64,000 bases of DNA from Usnea hakonensis (lineage: Eukaryota; Ascomycota; Lecanoromycetes; Lecanorales; Parmeliaceae): positions 311 to 64,310 of the forward strand of contig BLJB01000081.1 in the NCBI GenBank assembly GCA_013423325.1, read 5' to 3'. A model generated the notes under the pieces. The model was not told the origin of the DNA and made no database searches. It saw only the letters and a program-made list of their open reading frames with translations. Shown piece after piece: positions 48,426 through 59,551 of the stretch; the stretch's first letter is position 1; each line of letters opens with the position of its first letter. The position numbers and the translations under genes were made by a program.

Positions 48426-49625
48426 ATGCGACTAAACTGGCCTATCCCGCTCCTCTCGATCCCTTTATTGGTGGTGCTTGGCAGTCCATCCAAACTCAAT
48501 CTCCAACTAATAACCAATCTTCGATCCAACATCTCTCACGCCCAGTCCGCCATAACTGCATTACAGAAATGGTACAACGAGACCACAGGCCTATGGGAAA
48601 CGACAGGGTGGTGGAACAGTGCGAATGCCCTGACGACGATAGCCGATTTCGTTGCAATTGACCCATCACTCGACTTGGTCGCTGAACATGTGTTCCAGAA
48701 CACTTTCTCCCAGGCCCAAAAGGCAAGCCCCGAAACCGTGAAAGTAAGGAAACTATACTCTGTGACTACATACACAGGACCAAACTTTCCGCCTGGGATA
48801 ATCCCTCCCAAGAACGGCTTCTCTGGCTTTCTCAATGACTTCTATGATGATGAGGGCTGGTGGGCACTTGCCTGGCTCAAAATCTACGATATTACGAAGC
48901 AGCAGCAGTACCTTCAGACCGCCATTGACATCTTCGAAGATATGAGAAAAGGCTGGGGCGGCACCTGTGAAGGCCTCTGGTGGGATAAGCAACATTCTTA
49001 CAAGGCGGCAATTGCAAATGCACTATTCTTGACAGTCGCTTCTCAGCTTGCAAACAGAGCAACGAACAGGGAGTATTACCTTGACTGGGCATTGAAGGAG
49101 TGGGACTGGTTTCAGGGTACCGGCATGATCAACTCGCAATACAACATCAATGACGGGATCAGTCTCGAGACATGTCACAGCAACAATGGTACTGTATGGT
49201 CGTACAACCAAGGTGTGATACTCGGCGGTCTCCTGGAGCTTTACACGGCAGCCCCTAACCAGACTTATCTCGTCATAGCGGAGCGAATCGCCCTTGCCGG
49301 CATCAGCTTTCTGAGTGACTCGAACGGCATTCTCCACGACCCATGCGAGCCCAATTGTGGAAATGACGGTCCTCAATTCAAAGGGATCTTCTTGCGTAAT
49401 CTTCAGAAATTACAACTGGCAGTTCCCAACGATCGGTTCAAAACATTCATCAACGCGAACGCCGACAGCATTTGGCGTAATGATCGCGCACCTGGCGACC
49501 AGCTGGGGCTTCTCTGGTCCGGTCCTTTCACGGGTGCAACTGCATCCACGCAGAGTTCTGCCGCGGACGCTTTAGTAGCTGCCTTAGCCATTAGAAATCC
49601 CAACCAGAATCTTCAAGTACAGTGA
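48426..49625 (+). CDS. GH76 endo-alpha-1,6-mannanase-like protein, secreted (399 aa)
   Basis: A single exon. The ATG at 48426 was chosen because it starts a signal peptide (MRLNWPIPLLSIPLLVVLG); an in-frame start 19 codons earlier would bury it. The GH76 fold is recognised by 'ETTGWWNSANALTTIADF', 'FYDDEGWWALAWLKIYD' with the paired catalytic Asp residues, 'GGTCEGLWWDKQHSYKAAIA', 'WSYNQGVILGGLLELY' and the Trp-rich end. Fungal members (Dcw1/Dfg5 relatives) cleave or transglycosylate alpha-1,6-mannan and attach GPI proteins to the wall. The sequence lacks an obvious GPI-attachment tail, so it may be a secreted mannanase. Several Asn-X-Ser/Thr sites are present. Confidence 0.92.
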   Translation: MRLNWPIPLLSIPLLVVLGSPSKLNLQLITNLRSNISHAQSAITALQKWYNETTGLWETTGWWNSANALTTIADFVAIDPSLDLVAEHVFQNTFSQAQKASPETVKVRKLYSVTTYTGPNFPPGIIPPKNGFSGFLNDFYDDEGWWALAWLKIYDITKQQQYLQTAIDIFEDMRKGWGGTCEGLWWDKQHSYKAAIANALFLTVASQLANRATNREYYLDWALKEWDWFQGTGMINSQYNINDGISLETCHSNNGTVWSYNQGVILGGLLELYTAAPNQTYLVIAERIALAGISFLSDSNGILHDPCEPNCGNDGPQFKGIFLRNLQKLQLAVPNDRFKTFINANADSIWRNDRAPGDQLGLLWSGPFTGATASTQSSAADALVAALAIRNPNQNLQVQ

Positions 49626-50714
49626 AACTGCCGCGCACCTCATAACGCCATAGAAGAACGATTGCGGATCTTACCCAATCACCACAGGCCTAGCATAGAC
49701 AGTGCACGTGGTCATTATCAGGAGATCTGCAGGGACTAAGATTCCGCACTCATCAATTTGAACGCTAATCATAGCGCATGGATTCGAGGGCGTAGAGGGA
49801 GAAGTCCGTGGCGGGTATCGGCCTGTTTGAGGAGAAGCTTTTTTGGTGGTCCAGGTAGACTAAGTTTGAAGAGGCAGCTTAAGGCCGCGCCTTTAAAGTC
49901 ATCGCCTTTAAAGTCGTCAAAAGTCATCCTTCACTGAGTCTAGAGAGTGATGGTTCACGTTCTCTATAAAATATTCTTTTTTTTCTTCCCCTTTTCCTTT
50001 CCTGTACTCCTTTTGCTGCGATTTTTCGTTCTCCGTTTCTTTCATCATCTTGAGACTTCGAACTAGAGCCACCAGCGCCAGACCCGTTGGCTGTATACCA
50101 GATGGTATAGCCCGAATGGTTGATCCCTTTTCCCCCAGTCGCCGGGTAATCTATACGCTTCGATCTCTTTGTGCGGACCAGCGGTCTCTGAGGCTCGCGC
50201 CAGTCAAAAAGTCACTGGGTGCCCTTAGCCCCGAGCTTTACCAAAGAGTCTACTACCATATGCAGAAGAAGACAGCTGGACCGAGCAACAGAAATTTGAG
50301 GCGTGGTGCATGATCACTGTTCCTTTGCCACACCCCCACCGCATTCTTGACACACGCTAAAGATGCGGCGCAAACCTGGACGGTTTCGTCGCACCTTGCG
50401 AAACTCCACCCCAAGCACAAATGAGATTTGATTCGCACTGTTTTCGAGGCAAAGTTCATCTTTGAGGACAATTTTCAGGCCCAATTGCCACATGGAACAA
50501 AACGGTTCCGGAAATAGTCCATTTGGACGGTGGTGTGCTGCGAAAAAACACGAAAACTTCCAGGCAGGATTGCGGCGGGGTTTCAATGAAAATGATGCGC
50601 CATCCAGTCTTCTCCTTATAATAGATAGAAAGAGAGCAAATTGCCATTCTTTTGCCATTCTGGAAAAAACCTGCACTGGACAGCCTCTCACTTGCTCCTC
50701 ACCGCTAAGACACA
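49626..50714. other. Intergenic region
   Basis: About 1.1 kb, pyrimidine-rich at 49970-50045. It probably contains the promoter of the following membrane-protein gene. A 133-residue minus-strand frame (50314-50715) shows no family likeness. Confidence 0.35.
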
Positions 50715-52026
50715 ATGGAGGACTGTTTCACCTGTGATTCCACGCAAGTCATGCATGTCTGCGTCTTATCGGTTTTCTCGTTCGCTGCTCTTATATCTGT
50801 CGTTTTTCGTTTATGTGCGCGTAAGATACAGAAGATTAGATTGGAGCTGAATGATTATCTATGCATCGCAGGCTTAGTATGTATCCGGCCATTCAGTGTC
50901 GGCGGAATGCTGACCGAATGTCCAGATCTTCACCCTAGGATTGACGATGTTCACGATACATGAAATTGCATATCCGGGTTCAGACCGAGGCGATCCCAAT
51001 ATGAGTTGGGGTGACAAGAAGCTGCTGATTGGACAACTGTTGTGGGTTACTTGCGTAACCTTTATTAGGGCCTCAGTTCTCACACTGTACGCTCGAATCT
51101 TTCGGACGCCATCTTTCCAGAAAGTCTGCTATGTGGTTCAAGGCTTCAATCTGGCCTATTTCATGGGCGTCGTCCTAGCTTGTTTCTTGATTTGTCAGCC
51201 TCTCGCATTCATCTGGGATCAGTCCGTCGATGGTTCCTGCGGGAACCAGAAGTCTCTCGACATGTTCATTGGAGTGTTCAACCTCTTGTTGGACGTCACG
51301 GCTGTTGCACTCCCCATGCCAGTATTGTGGGGTCTCCAAATGCGGAAGAAGCAGAAGCTAGTCATAAGCGGCATGTTCTCCATGGGAGCGGCGTGAGTAC
51401 CCCAAATGGAATGATCAGAACAATGAATCCGAGCTTATGTGTACCATAGGATCTGCGCCATCACTGTGGTTCGGATCATAACAACAACAGAAATCAATCC
51501 GCAAAATACGATGCAGCAGTATTCTATGATCGCCCTCCTCGCATGCCTTGAGGCCTTACTCGGAGTCATTAACGCTTGCTTGCCGGTGATGAAGCCCATT
51601 TTTAGCAGACTAGGAGCGACCAGCATCTTCAGCTCATTTCGGATGAGGACACCAAAAGTACAAAATATGTATTCGGGCAGACCAATGGGGAACCAAGTTT
51701 TATGTGAAGGACGAATGTACCCGCATATCAGTCCGCCCAGACAGATTGTGCACAGAGATTCGCTTCACATGTTTTCTCCTGGATTACCAGCAGACGTTCG
51801 AGCGCCATCAACTCCGCTACCAAACTTTTCGTTGCAACCCTTGTCCAAGTTTTACCTTCCACGGACGGAATGGGACCATGGCCCCTCTAAGTCGAGAAAG
51901 GGTAAGGGTGTTAGTACTATAACAGTTTGGGATTACAGACACCGCCCGTCTGAGGAAGATTCGCCGACTTCCTCGTGGCAACCTCAGTGGCAGAGCCATT
52001 ACAAAGATATGCAGAAACCCACTTAG
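50715..52026 (+). CDS. Second SAT4/Pth11-type rhodopsin-like membrane protein (401 aa, 3 exons)
   Basis: Exons 50715-50876, 50926-51392 and 51450-52026 close to 402 codons. After a short N-terminus with paired Cys (CFTCDS), helices include 'VLSVFSFAALISVVFRLCA', 'LELNDYLCIAGLIFTLGLTM' across the intron, 'IGQLLWVTCVTFIRASVLTL', 'LAYFMGVVLACFLICQPLAF', 'FIGVFNLLLDVTAVALPMPV' and 'GAAICAITVVRIITTTEI', in the order of the fungal rhodopsin-like family. A cytosolic tail of more than 100 residues is rich in Ser, Pro and basic residues. It is a distant paralogue of the protein at 33630-34903, with different introns and tail. The ligand and role are unknown. Confidence 0.88.
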
Positions 52027-52102
52027 GTAGATCTTCCTCTCGATACTCAGGCAGCCTCATGGTGCCAAATAACGGTAGCTGAAGCCCCATGCCAATGGAA
52101 AG

Positions 52103-53022
52103 CTACCATTTGAGGGAGATTGTTGATGGAATGCCCTCGGTACCCAGTGCCTTCTCACCGTGCCCTTCATGGCCTTCAACGGATAAAACCAGGCCGTGGA
52201 TACCAGCGCCTCGTTCGCGCAGCCATGTCTGATCCATCCCCTCCTCTTCTGAGCATAGACTAATGGTCGATGAACCAAATCCTTCAACAGGCAATCCAAT
52301 CTCGAAATCCAGCCCCGCGGCTTTTGCACGCTTGCCGCTGATCCTAGGTCTGGCACCCAGGATTTGTCCATAGAGGTCGGTAAAAGTTGCCGACTTAGAC
52401 TTTGGCACAATCACTTCAATGGCCGAGATACCGACTGCACCACATGGATGAGACGCCTTTTCGCTGTCGTCAAAGGGTACTCGGACGTTTCGAGGTGTGA
52501 CGTCGTGACAGAAGAAAGGAAAGTCTGTACGATCCCCGGACTTGATAGATACTGGTCTCGACGACTCCCATTTGACTTGCACAGCATCCTGGTTGGAGCG
52601 ACCCCCTGCTACCGGCAACGTGTATTCAAGATCTAATTCGTCGCCAATCTGTTTCTCTCTTAACTGAGACATGATGTCCGTGTGCAGTGATTGGGCTGTG
52701 GATGGAGGCAACGACGTCAACGCAAAATCTATCAAACCTGGTGACTTGTTCGCCCATGCATTAAATTCGCGCGGTCTGTCAATCCAACAGAAGAGCTCGA
52801 GATAAGTACCGTCAGCGAAGACGATGAGCTTGTTCTGGCTAGATTGGCCTAGACGCCAATTCAGCAGCTTGCCCCAATGAGAGACCAGGCGATGCACGTA
52901 CCGGCATGCACACCGCCTTCCAAGATATTGAAATTGTCGCTCAACCAGCGCGGAGGATGCTCAAAATCTTGAGGTGACAGGAGAAGAACGACATGATCGT
53001 GAACACACAGCGAGGATCCCAT
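52103..53022 (-). CDS. VOC-superfamily glyoxalase-like-domain protein (288 aa)
   Basis: Two exons, 53022-52902 and 52848-52103, close to 289 codons. The N-terminal beta-alpha unit has a metal-type His in 'HDHVVLLLSPQDF', then 'NFNILEGGVHAG' and 'LIVFADGTYLELFCWIDRP', with a second possible ligand Glu. This is the layout of the Glyoxalase_3-like domain found in many fungal proteins. A second, diverged half follows ('GISAIEVIVPKSKSATFTDL') with 'IPSTISLKW' at the end. VOC proteins bind a metal and act on vicinal oxygens (isomerases, dioxygenases, epimerases); the reaction is not identified. Upstream codons at 53053 could also start it. It is divergent from the alpha-hydroxyacid oxidase gene. 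Confidence 0.8.
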
Positions 53023-53389
53023 CGTCGCGGAGAAGTGATGCATAGAAAAGTAAGCTTGCAGCGTACTAGATAGAAACATTCCAATGATCTGAAAGCTTTC
53101 AGTCTTGGCATGAGATAACCGCTAGTAAAATTACTGTAATATAAATCTGTAAAGTATATTCAACCCCGCATCTCAGAAAGCAAAACAGTCTTCCACTTTT
53201 CCGAAATCGTGCGTATATATATGTACTACTCGGGCTTAGCATTCACTACCATTACTAGCTTCTACCAATAAATCTTACCATCTCATCGTCATGGATTATC
53301 TCAATCCCACCTTGCTTCTTTCCCTGCTGGACTGGGCCCCATTTGCTACTGACCCTCCTATCTCAGCAACAGCACGCGGATAGTCCACC
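53023..53389. promoter_or_regulatory. Divergent promoter of the VOC protein and the FMN oxidase
   Basis: A 367-base gap between divergent starts, with a TATA-rich element GTATATATATGTA near 53212-53224 and a CT-rich stretch before the + strand start. Confidence 0.45.
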
Positions 53390-54628
53390 ATGGCCGCTCA
53401 AAACAACGGCGAGAAGCCTCACGACCTGAACTGCCTCACCATTGCCGAGCTAGAAAAGCATGCCGCACTCCGTATGGACAAGCAGACACGCGACTACTAC
53501 AACGAAGGTGCCGACTCCGGATCCACTCTCCTCGAAAACTCCACCGCGTACGGCAAATACCGCATAAGGCCTCGAGTCCTACGAGATATATCTCTCATCG
53601 ACAGCTCAGTCCCCCTATGGGGCGCTCGCAATGCAGTCCCAATTGGCGTTGCTCCAACGGCCATGCAGTGTTTGGCCCATCCGGACGGAGAAATTGCCAC
53701 CGCCAAAGCATGTAAAGAGGCGGGAATAGCAATGGGGCTCTCTTCCTTCGCAACAACAACCTTAGAAGACGTCGCTTCAGGCATTAACGGCCATCCTCTA
53801 GTCCTGCAACTCTACCTCTTCGAAGAGCGCGAGCATTCTCGGAAATTGATACAGCGGGCCAAGAAAGCCGGCTACAAAGCCGTCTTTCTGACCGTGGACA
53901 CGCCCATGCTAGGACGCCGAAATATGGAAATACGCAACCAATTCAAGCTTCCCAAACCATACAAGATTGCCAACTTCGCCGAAGACTCCAGTTCGTCTGC
54001 ATCCGAGACCGTGATGGGAGGATCAACGCCAAAGTCAGAGCAAGGAGAGGAAAAAACCAGCACCAGCACAAAGGGATACACCGATGGCAAAAGACGGCAA
54101 GCGCCTACCGGGCCAATCTCATTCCACACACATGCCGCCAACCCAACACTGAGCTGGGAGCGGGACATCGGATGGTTAAAACAGCAATGTTCGCCAGAAA
54201 TGGAAGTCTGGGCGAAAGGCATCGCCACAGCAGAAGACGCGCACTTAGCCGTCCATCACGGCGTAGATGGGATCGTCGTCTCCAACCACGGTGGCCGACA
54301 ACTCAACGGCGCCTTAGCCACCCTCGACGCCCTACCCGAGATCGTATCCGCGGTTCGAGGACTCATACCCGTACACGTCGACGGGGGAATACGACACGGC
54401 ACAGATGTCTTCAAGGCACTAGCCCTGGGCGCGGATTTCGTCTGGGTAGGTCGGCCGATTCTATGGGGTTTAGCGTATAAGGGTCAGGAAGGGGTGGAGT
54501 TGTGCTTGAGGTTGTTGAGTGATGAGTTTAGGTTGTGCATGGGTCTTGCGGGGACGGTGAAGGTGGGGGATATCACGAAGGAGTATTTGGTGAAGATTGA
54601 TAAGGGCGGGTTCATCAGTCGGCTCTAG
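53390..54628 (+). CDS. FMN-dependent alpha-hydroxyacid oxidase/dehydrogenase (412 aa), peroxisomal tail
   Basis: A single exon starting in CACCATGG. The TIM-barrel family oxidises (S)-2-hydroxyacids such as glycolate or lactate to 2-oxoacids. Visible are 'RDYYNEGADSGSTLLEN', 'IGVAPTAMQCLAHPDGE' for FMN binding, 'LQLYLFEERE', 'FLTVDTPMLGRRNMEIRN', 'WAKGIATAEDA' with the Lys, 'GIVVSNHGGRQLNGALATLD' with the catalytic His and substrate Arg, and 'VDGGIRHGTDVFKALALGAD' for phosphate binding. A low-complexity Ser/Thr/Gly loop of about 50 residues sits before the Lys, in the loop that varies in this family. The C-terminal tripeptide SRL is a standard PTS1, so action in peroxisomes, with H2O2 formed by O2 use, is likely. 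Confidence 0.93.
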   Translation: MAAQNNGEKPHDLNCLTIAELEKHAALRMDKQTRDYYNEGADSGSTLLENSTAYGKYRIRPRVLRDISLIDSSVPLWGARNAVPIGVAPTAMQCLAHPDGEIATAKACKEAGIAMGLSSFATTTLEDVASGINGHPLVLQLYLFEEREHSRKLIQRAKKAGYKAVFLTVDTPMLGRRNMEIRNQFKLPKPYKIANFAEDSSSSASETVMGGSTPKSEQGEEKTSTSTKGYTDGKRRQAPTGPISFHTHAANPTLSWERDIGWLKQQCSPEMEVWAKGIATAEDAHLAVHHGVDGIVVSNHGGRQLNGALATLDALPEIVSAVRGLIPVHVDGGIRHGTDVFKALALGADFVWVGRPILWGLAYKGQEGVELCLRLLSDEFRLCMGLAGTVKVGDITKEYLVKIDKGGFISRL

Positions 54629-55437
54629 CGTTCAAGCTATGCTATGTACATACAGGAAGAGATGATACGAGCTGAATCAAAAAAAAGTCTCTTTGCCTAT
54701 ACCAAAAAACCACTATTCTCCTTCCCCATCGCACCACTATCCCAGCGACCCAACCATGAGCGATCCTCGACAAACAAGTAACCAACACACATAATCCCCT
54801 TATTCAATGTTCCCACAATCGTACAAGACTCGCGAGAACGCTTCTGCAATGGAGCTGTTAGGGAGTAAAGAAGTAGAGTACTTACATGATGATTTGCGGT
54901 TTATATTCTTTCAGACGGTGAAAAATCAGGAAGAAGGGGGTTCTTGCGGTACAAGGTCGCAGGAGGGGCCGGGGGGGGTTTGATGGGAGGAGTTTGTGTG
55001 GAGGGGAAAGGGGGGGGGAGTGCGTTTGGGTGTAGATTAAGGTAGGGGTGGGAAGGATCTTAGAATACCTAGGTAGGATAAGATGCTTGTCGGGCATGAT
55101 AGACGGGATGTTCGAGAAGCCTGAACGCATCGCCTTTAGGACGCGTTCCTACCTCGGGCTGGTAGTCAACACTCCAGTCCAGACTGCTTCGAAAAGTATC
55201 TGATGTCAAGAAGCAAAAAGGTTTGCAGCAGCTAATTGATTGAACCTTAAAGAATGCTATGCCTATTCCGTCTATGAAGTCGCAGAGATCATGATTGACA
55301 TCTGCGAATGTAGCTCCTGAGAGCTAACGCTTCGAATTCTTAATTGAAACCTATAAGATGAGCCTGATTGCCAGCTTTTGATTTGAAGCTCAGCAATCTG
55401 ATTGGTTTCCTCGCTCGATGAGAAGACTGCCAAATCT
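54629..55437. other. Convergent intergenic region with G-rich patch
   Basis: Between convergent stops. A G-rich stretch at about 54950-55020 contains several GGGG runs. No gene is recognised. Confidence 0.45.
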
Positions 55438-56391
55438 CTAGGCAGCCCCGGCTTGCGTGTCAATAGTTGCAGTGTCTGTCTGGACCTCGGAACGCTGTGG
55501 ACGAAGACACCAAGAGAAATTGTAAGTTGTGACATAGCTTTTGGGGTCATCCTCATCACAGGGTTCATTCGAGTTGTAGCAAAACGGATCGTCTTCATCT
55601 CTCTTGGTGTGGGGACGGAACTCCGTATGGAAACTCTTTTCCTGCATGGTCTTGAAGTTTTTGGTAGACGCCAGCTTTTTGATCATGTCTGTGACATAAG
55701 TTTCGCCCACTGTCCCCTTATGTCCGTGTTCGACGGGCCTCATAGCTTGATATACAAGGTCTATACTTAAACTTCGTGAGACTTGGAGCTTGACAAGTGC
55801 TGCATAGAGATGGTCGTTGACACAGATCCTCATGAGGTAATCGAAACAATGGAAACTACCCCAGTTCCAGCCTTTCACAAGGAGTCTGAAGGTCTGGAAC
55901 TCACAACCGCGGCTGGTAAAGTATTGGATTGCAGCAGCGACGTTCCGAGAATTTATTCTTTCTCTACAGTCCAATTTGATCTCGAGGTGCTTGATCAAGT
56001 GAATGTTCTGATATGGGAATGGCTCTCCGATATGATACACATGATCGGAGACTGACATGAAGCAAAAGTACGAGAAGGTGTTCTCGCCATATAGAATTGA
56101 CACAGCTTCTAGGTAAATCTGACGGCAGGTGCGAAGAATGGCAGTTTCTGGCAAAAACCCGTAACATCCGATATTCCAGTCTCCTCGAATTTGGAGAAGT
56201 CCTTCGAGAATTCCTTGAATATATGCATGGTGAAGCAAGAGATGCCGATAGATCTCGAGGCGTACTTCAGGCGGGAGACCCAGCAAGGACGGAGCTGAGA
56301 CTTGGTCCTAAGAGTATGTCAGAATTTTCAGACATCTAGTACGTTTGAATAGATGAAGATATCATACCTTGACTAATGCCTCGGAAGTCAT
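55438..56391 (-). CDS. F-box-like fungal protein of unknown target (297 aa)
   Basis: Exon 1 (56391-56368, eight codons) joins exon 2 (56307-55438) across a 60-nt intron, giving 298 codons. The N-terminal 'LLGLPPEVRLEIYRHLLLHH' is the F-box-like helix pair used in a large fungal family, followed by 'ILRTCRQIYLEAVSILYGEN', the second conserved element. The rest is a set of helices and strands typical of these proteins, ending in an acidic Cys-containing tail. F-box proteins normally present substrates to an SCF ubiquitin ligase; whether this subfamily binds Skp1 is not established. No transmembrane or catalytic segment is seen. Confidence 0.8.
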
Positions 56392-57474
56392 GATTTAGCA
56401 TGGAAGTGGAAACAGTGTTGATTGAGTTATCTTGGGCAATTACTGCTCATATGCCAAAACCTGGAAGACACTCTCTGTCATAACACGGTGCCTGGATAAA
56501 AGTGTCAGCAAACAAGATCGCCAACACAGTACCCAAAACCCTCACCTTCGATCCAGGAACCTCGACCGTCTCAATCAAATTAGCTGAGCTTCGTACGAAG
56601 GCCAACCAACACCCTTTCCGATAGAAGCAGAGGATTTGTGCTCGGCGTTCAGGATTTGAGGTTAGAAGAATAATTGAGAGAAGGGAGGTTTGGGCGAAGA
56701 TAAGAGTCTGGCTGATGGTCGGGGAGGCACCTGATAACGTGAGGTGTAGGTGGTAATGAGGGTCTCACTGCTGGTCGCGTATGCACCTCTAGTGAAGTGC
56801 GACGTGGATGATAATGAATGAGCGTCTGACTGCTGGATGTACCTCTAGTGGAGTAACGAGTCAGCGTTAACAACTTTGACGACTAATCAGACACTTGCCT
56901 CTAGTAGATTGAGGCGTAGAGGGTGACCCTATGAGTATAACCGAAGACTTACACGCCAGCCCTATCAGCGTAGTACCATCACAAGAGTCGGACAGCTGAT
57001 GAAAAGCTAGGTGGGTGTTGAGGACCGGACTGGGGATTGATGAGGAGATTGCGACTGATGATGATGATAAAGAGACTCGGAATGCTGATGTAGAAACCGG
57101 CTTGTGATGAGTTTGGTGGTCTGGATGTGATGGGATTGGATGATGGGAAAAAATGAAGAGAGGTTGTGGTTGGGAAAGCGATTCGCTAATGGTGAGACTG
57201 AATGAATGATCAGAGTTTCATCCGAGTTGAGAAACCGCGCTCAAATCAGGCACTGATCAAATAAAGGAAGGTAGAATGGATTTAAAAGAAAGCTGAGGGC
57301 CGAATACTCGCAAATGACCTTATGTTGTGAGATGAGGTGGTCCGGAAGATCTGAATGCTTGGTTTTCTACTGTTATGTTTCACTTCACCACTTGAAGGAG
57401 TCAAAGTCATTTCATTCATTTCCGAATCTTACTACAATATTCACTTTCCTCCGAGGCACCGAATCATGTCCTCT
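56392..57474. other. Non-coding region with diverged minisatellite
   Basis: About 1.1 kb upstream of the F-box-like gene and downstream of the permease stop. The + strand is purine-rich (GATGATGATG and TGATGG motifs) and contains the tandem repeats listed separately. No gene. Confidence 0.4.
56725..56915. repeat. Diverged tandem repeat of about 57-60 bp
   Basis: Successive segments begin CACCTGATAACG (56729), CACCTCTAGTGAAG, TACCTCTAGTGGAG and GCCTCTAGTAGATT, each followed by related GATGATAATGA and GTCTGACTGCTGG-type stretches. Copies are imperfect and roughly 55-60 bases apart. Confidence 0.6.
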
Positions 57475-59102
57475 TTACCGTCCCGGGAATCGGGCTCTCT
57501 CCCAGTACCGCAAGGGCAAGTAGGCAATGAGGGTAAATGCAAAGGCCAATTGATTCCCAATGTCCCCGCCGGTCTCCCCAATCATAGCAGCGATTACACC
57601 AACGTACCAGGTCTGCACCATACCCAAAATACATCCAACGATGCCCAATATAAAAGCAATCAAGCCCGCAATTCCAATTGGCATCTTCGACTCGGTATTC
57701 CAGACTTCGAGATTGTAGTTCTCAAGCTTACCCTTACGGAAGAAGTAGTGTTCGGTGAACAGTATGACGAAGAAGGCGGTATTCCAGTAACCCAGAAGCG
57801 CTAGGAAGTTTTGAAGAACAGCAAGCAGATGATTGCGGCCAGCGACCCCGAGGAGCAGGATGCCGACGAAGATTATGAAAGTCCAAAAGGCGCGTGGGAC
57901 TATCTGCAAGGGTCTCGCGAATAGTTGGATTGACAACGCCGCTGAGTATATGGCTATACAGTTGATACCAATGCCAGAGAGGGTCAGCACCACCAGTAAG
58001 AATTTCGCGAAGCCCCTAGGAAACAGAATTGTCTGAATGAGATATCCTAGTCCATCATCGTATGCACTTGCCCATTCATTGTTAACTCCCATTGTGGATC
58101 CAACGCAACAGCCAACGACCATACCGATACAGGTTGGAATAGTAATGCCCAAGGTCGTGAGGAGGAAGACCTTGGTCTTGGAAGTGTTGACAGGGTACTG
58201 CACGTAGTAGTCTGACACAATTGAAGACCACGAAGCACTCGAGCCGTAAACGATAGCTAGAAGAGTCATCACATTGCCTGAGAGCGTTTGTCCTTCTAGG
58301 GCCGAAGGCGTTTTGGCGTCCGCGAAAGGGGCTGCTTCGCCGTACATGATCATGAAGATTACGAAGAAAATGGCCCATGCCCACGATTCATACCAGAGCA
58401 CGGCTCGGAGTCCAATGAAGCTAAAGATCAGACCAAGGACTGCCACGATAATGACGCCTAGGACGAGTGAGACCCTGCCATCGGAGACAGCAGAGAGAGC
58501 AAGGCCGCCGGTGATGCTGCCGACGGAGGACCACCCAAGCTGCTCGACAACGTTAAGAGCAGCGATGATCTTGGAAGGCCACCAGCCGAAGCTGTAACGC
58601 GTGATGGCGACTTGACGAAGACCAGTACCGGGACCGAGTGTTGCGCACCATCCCTACGTAACGATGTCCGTTAGCCCGCTGCCCGCGCAATATTCTACCC
58701 GTAGCTGGGATCCCTCACCGTAATCATACTGCCAAGCAATGTCCCAAATATTACTGTTAAGATGCTCTGTTTTAAATCCAGCCCAAACTCCCACCCCAAA
58801 AATCCCGTAGCGAAGCAGCTCAAGTTCATTGTTGCACTTGCCCACATGAGCGCCATGATGGCCTGATTGGGAGGCTTGCGATCCTCTGGCAGTATCCTCG
58901 CCGGACCATTTTTCTCCACGCCGAGCTTGTCATCAAGGAGTGCCTCATAATGGCGAAGGCGCGCTAGGATACCGCTAGGAGGTGGAGGAGGGGCAGTGTC
59001 GAATTCTGCGCTTGCACTTTCCGATGGAACAGAGTCGGAGGGAACAGAGGAGATCACGGTCGTCCTCGCGCCCTTTTCCTCCGAGACGTCGTGTGAAGGC
59101 AT
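57475..59102 (-). CDS. NCS1-family purine/cytosine permease (520 aa, 2 exons)
   Basis: Exons 59102-58719 and 58653-57475 close to 521 codons, with a 65-nt intron between MIT and GWCATLGPGTG. A cytosolic tail with Pro run and acidic residues precedes about twelve membrane helices. NCS1 landmarks are 'LMWASATMNLSCFATGFLGW', 'GTGLRQVAITRYSFGWWPSK', 'ASWSSIVSDYYVQYP', 'SGIGINCIAIYSAALSIQ' and 'NFLALLGYWNTAFFVILFTE'. The order and motifs are those of the Fcy2-type proton symporters for cytosine, adenine, guanine or hypoxanthine at the plasma membrane. The exact substrate cannot be read off. It is divergent from a phosphatidylserine decarboxylase-family gene. Confidence 0.92.
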
Positions 59103-59551
59103 GCTCGTTGAATGAGATGGTCGCGAGAAGAGGGTAGTGGATGGTTGGACATGCTGATATACATGTCAGATACGACCATTCGGCATTCGCCTGCGATAGA
59201 GTAATGTGCGGGCGACTGCATATCGAAAGGCTCTAGAAAGATAGAGTGACCGAGGTTGCCGGGATCACATCTACTTCAGGCAGGTCAAGTAGAATAAGCA
59301 GATGCAGCTTGATTATTGCTTATCGTGAGTCGCCTCCGTAAAGTGCACAATCTATGCCCCAAATCACCGTATTGTAGTGATACTTTTTCTCCGGAAGCCG
59401 AGATCTCTCCAACCGCCCATGCGGGGAACAATTATTAGTGCGGGGGTCTTTGCCAAGATATTTCCTCGTGCCTGCCAAGATTTCTACGCGCTCCTCAACT
59501 ATCACACCACAGCTTCAATCGCTGAGTTCACAAATATCCAATTGTTACGAA
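59103..59551. promoter_or_regulatory. Divergent promoter of the NCS1 permease and PSD-family genes
   Basis: A 449-base gap between divergent starts. An in-frame but non-ATG or upstream reading extends the + strand frame to 59438; I place the start at 59552 (ACGAAATGTC). Confidence 0.4.

Noticed and set aside
50314..50715. 133-residue minus-strand frame overlapping the start of a membrane-protein gene
   Set aside because: No family likeness and it overlaps the start region of a well-supported divergent gene.
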